This document shows, piece after piece, positions 16,470 through 24,111 of a stretch of DNA of 24,111 bases; the first letter of the stretch is position 1; each line of letters starts with the position of its first letter. Both the position numbers and the translations under genes were made by a program. The notes beneath the pieces were generated by a model. The model was not told where the DNA came from. It searched no databases and worked only from the letters and a program-made list of their open reading frames with translations. Source of the stretch: Chara braunii. Lineage: Eukaryota; Streptophyta; Charophyceae; Charales; Characeae. The stretch spans positions 912,070 to 936,180 of the forward strand of contig BFEA01000385.1 in NCBI GenBank assembly GCA_003427395.1, in the 5' to 3' direction.

Positions 16470-16525
16470 GGATTCGAATCCAGGACTCTTTAGCAGTTAT
16501 TGGTCACTTACTCAGCTAGGCCCTG
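16470..16525 (-). repeat. tRNA-like head with pol III A and B boxes (possible SINE or tRNA relic)
   Basis: On the minus strand TAGCTGAGTAAG (16518-16507) fits the A-box consensus. GGATTCGAATCC (16481-16470) is one base from the B-box consensus, at a spacing normal for tRNA genes. The T stem and anticodon stem do not form, so this is not a functional tRNA. A tRNA-derived SINE head or a decayed organellar tRNA would both fit. Confidence 0.35.
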
Positions 16526-16529
16526 TCAG

Positions 16530-17480
16530 TCGCTCTCTGCACGTAATTCGTTTTTGATTTTTCTCCCTCCCTTCGGAATACGTATAGCGGCCCTAAGTGC
16601 CTCGGTCCGCTACTCACCACGTGCACACAGACAAAACATACGACGGCGTACGGTTTCATGTTCTAGCAGAACATTCAGTTGGGGAGTATTGCGACCACTC
16701 AGTTGCATCCTTCAAGCTATATTTATTCTTATCTCAATTTCACCTCACACTACCTACCCCTACCACTAATTGTAGGCATGCGGGGAAGCGTCCCCATCTT
16801 TCTTTACCATTCCCAACAATGATCCCCTCTTCTTCTTTAATTAGAGGAAACCCTGGACTACTCCAAAACAGATTTTCCATCCCTTGTCGATGATTTGTTG
16901 GACAACACACCAACGTCTCTGGGATTATGATCGATCAGAACCTTAGTCCGTCCTTTAAACTTCGTTCTACACTCTCAACTTATTCTGCACAGTGCAAGAT
17001 CCGCTAAGGTCTCTGGTTACTTCACGTGCACATCCCACAAGATCGTTCCTCGAAATCTCCGGCACAGCGAAATCCATCTTCACAGAATCACTAAACTGTA
17101 GCAAAAGCAGTCTACATAATCTCCGGCACATCTGATCTCATGATCAGTGACTTGGAGAAAGTCCCATCCGGCTTACTCAATTGCATGCTGTACGTGATCT
17201 GCACAAGCAGCTGCTTCCTAACATCAGCCCGGCCCATCAATATGCCACCAGACATAATAAGTTGAAGAGAAAATCTTGAACGCTTCTCAGAATAAAAACA
17301 TCTGATGGCAGAAAAGGATGCCACCAACGACGAGAAATTCCACCCTGGAGCCGTGGATTTGCCAACAAATCCGCCAGAGCCGTTTTCAGTGCAAGATAGC
17401 GAGAGAGCACAAATGACGGCGAAAGGAGACAAGAAGAGATAGCGCCGAGATAGTGGCCAGGAGCAACAACAGAAAGGTTT
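16530..17480. other. Unassigned sequence left of the mitochondrial insert
   Basis: A 130-codon minus-strand frame (17112-17504) runs into the tRNA remnants and has no recognised family. CTCCGGCACA occurs twice (17058 and 17120), a minor local repeat. No gene is called. Confidence 0.35.
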
Positions 17481-17483
17481 TAG

Positions 17484-17519
17484 GCAAAACATGCGTTCTT
17501 CCACTTGAACTATACCCCC
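17484..17519 (-). pseudogene. trnA-UGC: 5' half of a tRNA-Ala(UGC)-like gene
   Basis: It starts 8 nt after the tRNA-Ser 3' acceptor. The sequence reads GGGGGTA (acceptor), TA, the D arm GTTC/GAAC with an 8-nt loop, G26, then CATGT and TTTGC, placing TGC in the anticodon position. Similarity stops at the anticodon, so the 3' half is missing. Close spacing to tRNA-Ser is typical of an organellar tRNA cluster. The Ala assignment rests on the anticodon only. Confidence 0.5.
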
Positions 17520-17526
17520 AACGGAA

Positions 17527-17607
17527 TGAAGGAAATGGGATTTGAACCCATGTTACAATCTTGGTGTACGTGGGTTTAGAAACCAATGCCTCCATCCCCT
17601 CAGCCAT
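17527..17607 (-). pseudogene. trnS-GCU: tRNA-Ser(GCU) remnant, mitochondrial type
   Basis: It begins at TGGCTGAG (the A-box region), followed by the D arm, the anticodon arm, a long variable arm as in class II tRNAs, and a perfect T arm (ATGGG, TTCAAAT, CCCAT) with the 3' acceptor strand TTCCTTC. The anticodon loop reads TTTCTAA where the mitochondrial gene has TTTGCTAA: the first anticodon base G is lost, which also puts the stem out of register. The 5' acceptor strand was removed by the deletion that fuses it to tRNA-Asp. Confidence 0.75.
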
Positions 17608-17652
17608 TTGAACCTGCGATTTCTGGTCTGACAGACCAGCACTCTAACCCTT
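17607..17652 (-). pseudogene. trnD-GUC: tRNA-Asp(GUC) remnant, mitochondrial type
   Basis: The minus strand shows GGTTAGAGTGC (end of the D arm), then an anticodon arm with a perfect stem CTGGT/ACCAG around the loop CTGTCAG, anticodon GTC (17632-17630). The first half of the T arm follows (GCAGGTTCAAAT). The 5' acceptor strand, most of the D arm and everything after the T loop are missing. The T loop joins directly to the D arm of the tRNA-Ser remnant, indicating a deletion across the two genes. Confidence 0.7.
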
Positions 17653-17659
17653 AGATCTT

Positions 17660-18040
17660 TTAAATAATTCAACTTCTCGTCCATGATGAACCACAGATGA
17701 ACCATACTTGCTTTTGAGCAGCTTCCAATTCACTGCACGATACCAACCGAAGGGATCTTTTCTCTGCAATAATAGAAAACATGGGATGATGAAGTTACAA
17801 ACCCCACAGTAGAGTGAAAGATAACCATGAGTATTAATAACTCTTTTCTGCGACCAGAACCCTTTCCTTATTAATATCTTAATCCTTTCCATTTCACGAG
17901 GCCTCCTCCTCCCTTTAATACCTTCACCTCTAAAATTTAGAAGGGGGCTGCGCAATCAAGTAATGTTACGTTCTAGGTCCAACATATCCTCAATTCAACA
18001 ACCGAAGAGAGGATACTGTCCAACAACACATCTACTCAAC
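17660..18040. other. Unassigned sequence right of the mitochondrial insert
   Basis: No gene is recognised. A minus-strand frame of 103 codons ends inside the tRNA-Asp remnant and contains an acceptor-like TATTATTGCAG. The product (GWYRAVNWKLLKSKYG) matches nothing I know. Confidence 0.3.
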
Positions 18041-18046
18041 CATGCA

Positions 18047-18310
18047 TCCGGTGGTTACAATGTTGAAAGGACGTTTGTGATTTCTCTTGCCTTCCTTAAC
18101 TAACTTGCCACTCGTTGCACGAGATACATCCTCAGCCCATCTAACCGGCAGGTAGCGGGAAGCTAATCCCGCATGTGTCCTACCCCGGGAGAAGCAAGCA
18201 AGACAGCACAACACTGAAACTGATGGAGTCAGTAACTGGTGGTTCGATTTGTCCGGTGGTTACAGTGTTGAATGGACGTTTGTGAATTTCACTCTCATCC
18301 AGTTATCATA
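18047..18310. repeat. Two-copy repeat, period 205, with a dispersed relative at 15239
   Basis: TCCGGTGGTTACA(A/G)TGTTGAA begins at 18047 and 18252 and continues to GGACGTTTGTGA. The second copy continues as a 33-bp segment (18278-18310) that is 29/33 identical to 15239-15271. The family is therefore present at least three times in part. Confidence 0.75.
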
Positions 18311-18319
18311 GAGCACCAT

Positions 18320-18960
18320 CAGTTCGCCATCCATAGGTGAACAAACATAACATCGTCGAGCGCATCGGTCCGGCACCGCATGGCACTGCGCGAAGCGGGG
18401 CGGGACCCTCTCGGCCGCGTCACGCAGGAGTTGATCTGATCCTCGTTGCGAATACACATGGAGCTTCCACAAGCCGCTCCGGCCGAGTGCGCCAGCCATA
18501 CCTCTCGCGAGCCCCTACGACAGGATAGGGCCTACGCGAGGCACGACTTACCTCTAGCTTACGTGAAGTTGTCACCTCCCTTCGGTGGGCATATCCACGC
18601 CGAGCTACCAGTTCATACTACGAAAATTAATCAGTTGCAATCGGAGAGGTGGACTAGCCGATGACGTTTTTCGTATGTTGTAGCATAGGGGGTACGCGCG
18701 GTTTTACGCCTCTATCGGACCCGCACGCGAATCAACATCTTGGGGGGTTGAGGTTTCGACTGCGACTCGTCGTGGGTCGACTAGGACCCATCCCACACAC
18801 CACGCGCACGCTACTCTAAAGAACATAAAAATAAACTCACACACGCGCATACACATACAGAAAACGACACAGAACAAACAACGCGATAACACTCTTAGTC
18901 CCTTAGTAGTCATTCATAACTCTTTTTCACGGAAATCAGATAGTCGTCGCGCACGAGACT
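18320..18960. other. Unassigned GC-mixed intergenic sequence
   Basis: I see no gene, RNA or complete mobile element here. Confidence 0.3.
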
Positions 18961-18963
18961 TAG

Positions 18964-18970
18964 TATAAAA
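18964..18970 (+). promoter_or_regulatory. TATA-box-like TATAAAA without an assigned gene
   Basis: A perfect plant TATA motif set in GC-richer sequence, but no reading frame or RNA gene downstream is recognisable. It could belong to a transposon terminal region. Confidence 0.2.
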
Positions 18971-19148
18971 CCTTGCGGACGCGGGGCTAACTCATATCGA
19001 CTCGCAATGCAGGTTTAGGCAAGCAGTCGCAATGATGGCGTACTATGTAGTGCCCATAATCGAGCAGTTCCTCGTGGATCCGAGTACCACTTATGACATT
19101 CAAGTGTCAAACTCGAAGTATCGAGAGGGTCTACCCCTTCACGATATT

Positions 19149-19172
19149 GCACGGCTGAAGGTATAGCCGTGC
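19149..19172. repeat. Perfect 8-bp hairpin
   Basis: GCACGGCT (19149-19156) and AGCCGTGC (19165-19172) enclose an 8-nt loop. The region 19000-19350 is otherwise unassigned and is followed by a poly(T) tract at about 19359. Confidence 0.6.
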
Positions 19173-19379
19173 GGCCTCCGCAGCACCTCCGGCCTTGAGG
19201 CCGAGTGTCCCGGCAGGCAAGGCAAATAGGCTCTGCGCGGGGGGTGATCGCTTCCATGTACAGTATAAGACCTGGGATGTCCTGGACAAGGACCTTGAAT
19301 CCAGGCCCAGGACCAACGTCCGACTAAGAAATTTTTAAGAAGCATACAACAAGTGAAGGTTTTTTTTTTTTTTTCTCAA

Positions 19380-20140
19380 CCTTAACCCCAATTAAACCCT
19401 CAAGCGTGGGGCCCTCATGTCAGACAAACACCTAATATAGGTATATCCATGTATATATGACGATCACTTCTCACAATCACAATGAGACTCTTCACAACCA
19501 TGTATATGTGTGTGATCGCAAACAGTCAAATCAAAAATTCGAACCACATAAAATACTTGCAATCACATCAAAGAGTCAACCAAAAGTCCACGCACTACAC
19601 GGAGCCAACTTCAACCAATCTCTATACTCACACCCTTCGTTTTAGCCATGCAAGCCCCAACCTTTGTCCAACCCCCCATAAGTTAAATACTCAGTACCTT
19701 TGTTAAATTACCACTCAATAAAAGTCTGGGTGAAAATCTTAATAAAAGAACAAAAATCACCAGGGCTAAAACCTTCTAGGTTGAGTATTGAGGAAGAATT
19801 GGAGTCGAGTCGTAGATCGATGAATCGACAACCGACCTGTTATCAGGGATAACAGAAGGTGATCTTTTTATGATCAAAGCCAATCTAGTCCTGATCTTGA
19901 ATCAAACGTTCACAAGGACCTGTGACACAAGACAGACCAATCCCCAAGCTAAATCTATAAGTCCAAATCGAGAGTAGTCTCCATATCACGATTTCACAAA
20001 GAATCATTCTACTTAACTAATTTTGAGTCTACTCCTAAGTCATTGCCTAATGAAAAGGTAGACTTTTGGCAGAATCCCCTTTATACAGAGTAGATTGTCA
20101 TAATTGTCACCTGTCAAAATATATTATAACCCCTCTAAAC
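19380..20140. other. AT-rich unassigned region
   Basis: No gene, RNA or complete element is recognised. Composition matches the repeat arrays immediately to the right, so it may be part of the same large element. Confidence 0.3.
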
Positions 20141-20143
20141 TAA

Positions 20144-20690
20144 GAAACTTTCGGCAGCGCTTCCCGTAGGAAATGTGTCTTCTCATAATTTATAATAACT
20201 CAAACACGAAAACAAAAATCAATTTTTTATTCATGAAAGTTAAATTTGTCTAACTCCCTTCATTAGTAAAACTTTGGGCAACATTTTTTTTTAGAAAGGT
20301 AGGCTTCCAAAATTTATACTAAGTCAAGGAACTGAGAAGCTAGACTTGAGTTCTACTTCAAGACAAAATTAAACTGACCCCTTAGATTTATAGTGTTATT
20401 CCAAGATTTATACAAAGTTAAGTTAAAAGTTTAGAAAATAACTTTGACTTTTCAAAGTCCAATTTTGATTAACTGGAAGTCTATAAAATAACTTACGGGA
20501 AGCGCTCCCTTCAAAAAATGAGACTTCCCATATGTTTACTAAGTCATGTATGTAATTTAGACAAACTGAGCTTTTGAAAGCCAAAATCTGATCAATTCCT
20601 TGGTTTTGCAAAAATTTCGGCAGCGCTTCCCATTAAAAAAATGACTTATTCAGATTTATACAAGACCAGGTACAATAAAAGATCTAAAAA
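20144..20690. repeat. Degenerate tandem array, unit about 122 bp, with AGCGCT-centred motif
   Basis: Unit starts near 20151 (TCGGCAGCGCTTCCC), about 20275 (TGGGCA), 20496 (GGGAAGCGCTCCC) and 20617 (TCGGCAGCGCTTCCC). Each is followed by an A-rich stretch, a CTTCC or CTTATTC block, and ATTTATAC(T/A)A. The distances are 124, 221 and 121 bp; a degraded unit with ATTTATACAAAG near 20405 fills the double gap. An isolated related motif, TTTCGGCAGAGCTTCC, stands at 21969. Confidence 0.7.
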
Positions 20691-20953
20691 AATGCCGGAA
20701 TTGACCTAAGTAAAATAAAATTGACTTAAAAAATGCAGAAATTGAAACTAATTCGTATGACTCTAGCACGTGGCGAGCAACTAAAGCAACTACCTATCAA
20801 CTGAAACTCAAACTAAGTAGTGATCTCACTCAGCCACATGCAGGCCAAACCACAAAGGTGAGTACTCTCGCCATCCCAAAGTCATCTTATCAAACAATAG
20901 TTCATAATCTTTCAATGATTTACCTCTTTATACCCAACTTACAAAGGGCATAA

Positions 20954-21678
20954 AGCTAGATCACCCAAACTTATGAAACATGTCTAGCTCAGCCATGGAG
21001 TATACACAAACACAGGGCACAACAACTTTTCTCTTCTTTGGGCATATGACTAGGCCACACTAGTCGCCCTGAACTGTTTAAGTATTCCAGTTTTATATAA
21101 TTATCTTCACTTCGTCTTCTGAGCTAGCATATAACTGAACTGATCATCTTCAGCTCAAGATTCAGTCTGCCCCTTTGCACCACCAATTTACTCTTAATTA
21201 GTACTCTCTTCAAGTGGTGATAAGCTATAGTTAGACTTCCCAAACTTATGAAACTCTGTATGACTAGCATGTTCATAAGTAGGACAATAATAGTATATAG
21301 TCAAGTTATAGCCTTCTGGTTTCAGCATGTGCGTGGCGTTGGACCAAGACCACCCAAACTTATGGAACATGTCTGGTCCTCAGCCTGGTTCATTATCTTA
21401 AAGCCAAAGCAGAAAGAGGTTGAGCCACCCAAACTTATGGAACATGCTCAGACCTCCTCGTTCAGAACCAAAAGAAACTGAAAGAAACCCAAAGTAAACA
21501 AGACGACCAAGTCACCCAAACTTATGGAACATGCTTGGTCCCTGAAAAGTCAATCACAGTCAGCCCTCACAAGTCAGAGCAACCAGATCACCCAAACTTA
21601 TGGAACATGTCTGGTTCTCCAAGCAATTCAAAATAAACATAGCATTGAGCCTCCCCAAACTTATGGAGACTTGCCCAA
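20954..21678 (+). repeat. Array of seven hairpins with a conserved 20-nt loop and changing but paired stems
   Basis: The loop CACCCAAACTTATGGAACAT is identical at 21351, 21426, 21513 and 21589. One base differs at 20962 (GAAACAT), and diverged forms occur at 21237 and 21651. Each copy is bordered by arms that differ from copy to copy but are complementary to each other: AGCTAGA/TCTAGCT (20954/20983), TAGTTAGA/TATGACTA (21228/21259, one mismatch and one G-U), GGACCA-A-GAC/GTCTGGTCC (21341/21371), GGTTGAGC/GCTCA-G-ACC (21418/21446), GACCAAG/CTTGGTC (21505/21534), GAG-C-AACCAGA/TCTGGTTCTC (21577/21610), TTGAGC/GCCCAA (21645/21673, one mismatch). Linkers between copies 3 to 7 are about 33-53 nt and A-rich. 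No open frame runs through the array. Function unknown; RNA hairpins or protein-binding sites of a mobile element are possible. Confidence 0.85.
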
Positions 21679-21679
21679 C

Positions 21680-22950
21680 CTTTGATAAACCCACTCAACA
21701 AGCAATACTGCCTTTCTCTCATCCATCCCGCAGATGCAATCTCACAATCTGCTTTCAGTCAGACAACAAAATTGAAATTGACATTGCGCATACCTTCCTT
21801 TATTTAAGTCTGGTTTAAATCCTGAAAGTTAAACTCAAAGTTAGGTAAGGGTACAAGCAATATACTCAGTCAAATATAAAAGGATGTATAGATAATGGGT
21901 TATAACTGTTTATAGAAGGAAAGCAAATAATTACCTCTCAATTCCCTACCTCCAGAACTCCTCCTGAGTTTCGGCAGAGCTTCCGCAATCGGTGGGCTGA
22001 CTTCCCACAAAGTCTTCCTGCGGTCCTACGGCTTGCAATCCCGCCTGCTGCCTTCCTCTCGGAACTGGACTAGACTTAGAGTAAGAAGGGCAGAAGGAGG
22101 GGGTTGAGACTCTCGGGATACAGGAGCGGGAGAGACTCAACTCTCAGGAGAGGGTATTGCAATCTTCAATCGCCTGAGGGCCCCGCAATGGTAGCCAAAA
22201 CACAACAGCAACTTGGTCAAACGGAGGTCAGACTGCTAGCCGTAGGTTCTCTTATGACCTCCCAAATTTCATCAATGACCCCCGCCTTTGTATTTACATG
22301 CAGTGGGCTCACCCAATGGCTGACGAAAAAGAAACTGTGCTTGTACTTCCCGTTTTTTAAACGAGACCCACGAAACGCAGTACTTGGGAAGCAAGTCTGC
22401 TGTATGCAGGAGGGAGCAGAGCGAGGCGTGGTTCGTCAGCTACTCTTAGTGCAGTTCGAGCCGTCCGACGGATGTGGTGGTACAGTCCTTTCCTTGCAGC
22501 AGCCCGATCTTTAAGTGTCGTCGCAATAGCAGTCCGCGGGCCCACCGTCTACCACCAACATCGGTCCGGGTCACAGCCTCGCTTCGCAACTCAACGGATG
22601 CGCACTCACGCTACGGAGACTCCCGACTTAACACCGACGGACACACGCCTACTACTACAACACTTTTAATGCATTGGGACAACGCCACTGTCCAGATAAA
22701 CTTACAGGTGTTAGTCCCCCCACCCCCCGCGGCTGTCCACCCGCTACTCTACTGACAGAATGAGCAAACTCGAACGAATCTGTTGCCCAAAGTCGGCCGG
22801 ATACACTGACACTCCCTCAAGCCAAACCATCCTTATCGATCACTCTCTCGGACCGCAAACCCTTCCTATCTCTCTCTATACTAACTCCCTTCCAGATCTA
22901 ACCTTGGATCTCGTGTCGCCCGCCCTTAGACTCCCCACCTCTGTTTTTAC
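21680..22950. other. Unassigned sequence right of the hairpin array
   Basis: AT-rich to about 21960, then GC-richer. An open frame at 22104-22514 on the + strand and its shadows have no recognisable family. No RNA gene is seen. Confidence 0.3.
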
Positions 22951-22952
22951 AT

Positions 22953-23519
22953 CACCCGATTCCGCCACGGATCGAGTGAGATCTCCACTCTTCACCCTTT
23001 CTTCTTCTTCCGTTTCCTACACCTTCGCGCGATCCTTTCTTCTTCTTGCCCTACCCCTACTACCTTTCTCCGAAATTTGAGCCTACCAGTCGAGTCGCAA
23101 TGCCTGAGAACTCTGGCTTACCACCTTCTTTCACTCGAATCTGTCAAGGATCGAGTGAAATCTCGATTTATCTCCCCTCACCGTTTCGTTGTCCGACATA
23201 GCTCCGCGCGGCAAGCCCTCCGACTAACACTCTTTCTACTACTCTAACACTCACACTAGCCCCACCAATGGATTCACCCGACCCCAAAACTCCTATCTCT
23301 ACCTTCTACTCCTTCCCTTTCTCACCCACATGCTCCTATCACTCCATTCACTCCCTCACAATCTCCTTCCACAACTTCACCATAGCAACTGCGCAGCCCC
23401 CGATGCTCATTCCGAACTAACTACTTCCCAATCATCAAATCTAAGCCTGCCATCTTACTCGTGATCGCCGAAAACCTCCGCGTGGAGCTTTGAATTGCTC
23501 GATTCCATTGGGAATCGAG
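22953..23519. repeat. Three related hairpins with GATCGAGTG / GAATCGAGTG right arms
   Basis: CACCCGATTCC/CGGATCGAGTG (22953-22978, mismatched), TCACTCGA/TCGAGTGA (23131-23158, 8 bp perfect, 12-nt loop) and CTCGATTCC/GGAATCGAG (23498-23519, 9 bp, 4-nt loop) share the same palindromic consensus. The right arm of the first two continues as GAGTGA(G/A)ATCTC. The spacing (178 and 367 bp) is irregular. They may be dispersed foldbacks or protein-binding palindromes. Confidence 0.6.
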
Positions 23520-23828
23520 TGAGTTTCACAGCTTAAGCTATGCCATGTCTACCCTCCCTCGTCTTCGGCCCCGAACGCACCCTGACGTGATTCCTGGCCC
23601 GGTTCATTCACTGCTCCGCTACTGATACGGTACCTGCGCTGCGTCCGCTATCCCTCTCTCCGTTCTCCGCCGGTCCGTCGGACCCTTAGCATAGCGCCTC
23701 CCCCGTCATCGTAGCCTGTCTCCTTCCGCCTCATATTTTAGCACAGCTTCCTACAACGCTAAGTCCCACAACATTCAATCCTACTGAAAAGAAAAACAGC
23801 TGGAAGGAAAAGCCCAAGCGCCCGAACT
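23520..23828. other. Unassigned intergenic sequence
   Basis: No gene or repeat is recognised between the last hairpin and the U6-like sequence. Confidence 0.3.
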
Positions 23829-23829
23829 C

Positions 23830-23907
23830 TTTCCTGATTTATGTGTGCTGCAGGGCTGAGCTAATCCTCTCCGTACCGCTCCAATTTTGACGGATGTCCC
23901 GAAGGAC
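23830..23907 (-). pseudogene. U6 snRNA pseudogene or diverged copy
   Basis: The minus strand starts with an intact 5' stem-loop (GTCC-TTCG-GGAC) and continues with ACATCCG, CAAAATTGGA, a box at the place of the invariant ACAGAGA, GATTAGC (the AGC catalytic triad region), CCCTGC and CATAAATC, all in the order of U6, the catalytic snRNA of the spliceosome. ACAGAGA is changed to ACGGAGA, and about 10 nt of the internal stem-loop (the GCAAGGATGA region) are missing. The 3' end lacks the terminal T run. I see no plant U6 upstream sequence element or TATA box on its 5' side (above 23907). These losses argue for a pseudogene. Confidence 0.75.
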
Positions 23908-24111
23908 TTCTCAAGCGGGCCAACGGTCCCATCTACCTCGATGGAAAACATCGGATGAAAACACTGTTGGTCGGTACGATTAGTCTTTCGCCCCTATGCC
24001 CAGGCCCGAAGAACAATAGGCACAACAACATCGCTGCTGCTTCCCCACAGTCGATTCTGACCCCGCCTTGCCCCAGGCCTACTGTGTCTGCTGTATCCAC
24101 TACATCTAGGC
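23908..24111. other. Unassigned sequence at window end
   Basis: I see no gene or repeat; a U6 promoter was looked for here and not found. Confidence 0.3.

Larger units (their letters stand above)
17484..17652 (-). other. Nuclear copy of mitochondrial DNA (NUMT) with three tRNA remnants
   Basis: Reading the minus strand, three tRNA pieces of organellar type follow each other within 170 bp: tRNA-Asp(GUC), tRNA-Ser(GCU), tRNA-Ala(UGC). The central piece matches the plant mitochondrial trnS(GCU) that I know closely, through the D arm, anticodon arm, variable arm and T arm. Truncations and lost stems show it is no longer functional. The limits of the insert are those of the recognisable tRNA pieces; flanking mitochondrial spacer could extend it. 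Confidence 0.7.

Noticed and set aside
17112-17504. 130-codon minus-strand frame next to the mitochondrial tRNA remnants, considered as a mitochondrial protein gene
   Set aside because: Compared by memory with atp4, atp8, sdh4 and ribosomal proteins without a convincing match; its start lies within the tRNA-Ala remnant.
18230-18262. GGTTCGATTTG as a tRNA B box
   Set aside because: No A box at a suitable distance and no T stem.
20954-21678. CRISPR array interpretation of the repeated 20-nt motif
   Set aside because: Spacers are irregular in length (63-275 bp between starts), the repeats are individually palindromic with differing arms, and the context is a eukaryotic nuclear genome.
20954-21678. 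Integron attC or hammerhead ribozyme interpretation of the hairpin array
   Set aside because: The attC core sites and the hammerhead CTGATGA/GAAA core are not present in the copies, and no integrase or self-cleavage context is seen.
22760-23080. 106-codon + strand frame ending in a hydrophobic stretch
   Set aside because: Pyrimidine-rich DNA gives Ser/Leu/Pro/Phe; no domain, and it contains one of the repeated hairpins.

Overview
This is a stretch of a repeat-rich nuclear genome, almost certainly from a streptophyte (green-plant lineage). It carries one clear protein-coding gene, a complete three-exon beta-tubulin gene on the + strand (6585-12616). Its splice positions (exons of 394, 270 and 671 nt) are those I know from land-plant beta-tubulin genes. 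Its acidic tail, however, ends [12 protein letters not shown], which resembles green-algal tubulins and carries the EGEF motif linked to motile axonemes. With a first intron of 3.9 kb and much simple and dispersed repeat around the gene, this suggests a lineage with flagellated cells or sperm and a large genome, such as a charophyte alga, a bryophyte or a fern. I cannot name the species.

Left flank (1-5000): an AT-rich block of nested mobile elements. Three copies of one non-autonomous family (1-605, 1811-3302, 3527-4547) each abut (TA)n microsatellites and have GC-rich ends. One copy is interrupted by an 838-bp insertion flanked by TTTAA, and another by a 258-bp inverted-repeat element with a 9-bp flanking duplication. 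CT and TA microsatellites, foldbacks and short tandem duplications fill the rest. From about 5000 the composition becomes mixed, then GC- and CpG-rich towards the tubulin start codon (promoter and 5' UTR, about 5700-6584).

Tubulin gene (6585-12616): both introns have canonical GT-AG ends. Intron 1 contains at least five independent local duplications with periods of 50-101 bp. Intron 2 has a perfect 64-bp direct repeat. Downstream (13495-14170) lies another decayed duplication of about 290 bp plus short tandem units.

Right flank (14200-24111): no recognisable protein gene. It does hold decayed RNA genes. A nuclear copy of mitochondrial DNA carries remnants of tRNA-Asp(GUC), tRNA-Ser(GCU) and tRNA-Ala(UGC) in a row on the minus strand (17484-17652). 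A U6 snRNA-like pseudogene lies on the minus strand (23830-23907). An AT-rich region has a degenerate tandem array of about 122 bp (20144-20690).

The most unusual structure follows at 20954-21678: seven imperfect palindromes. Five have a loop of exactly 20 nt, identical in four of them (CACCCAAACTTATGGAACAT), while the stems differ between copies yet remain self-complementary. The closing pair is always C-G or U-G when read as + strand RNA. I know of no described element with this design; it is the best candidate here for an undescribed structured RNA or DNA element. A second, unrelated trio of hairpins lies at 22953-23519.
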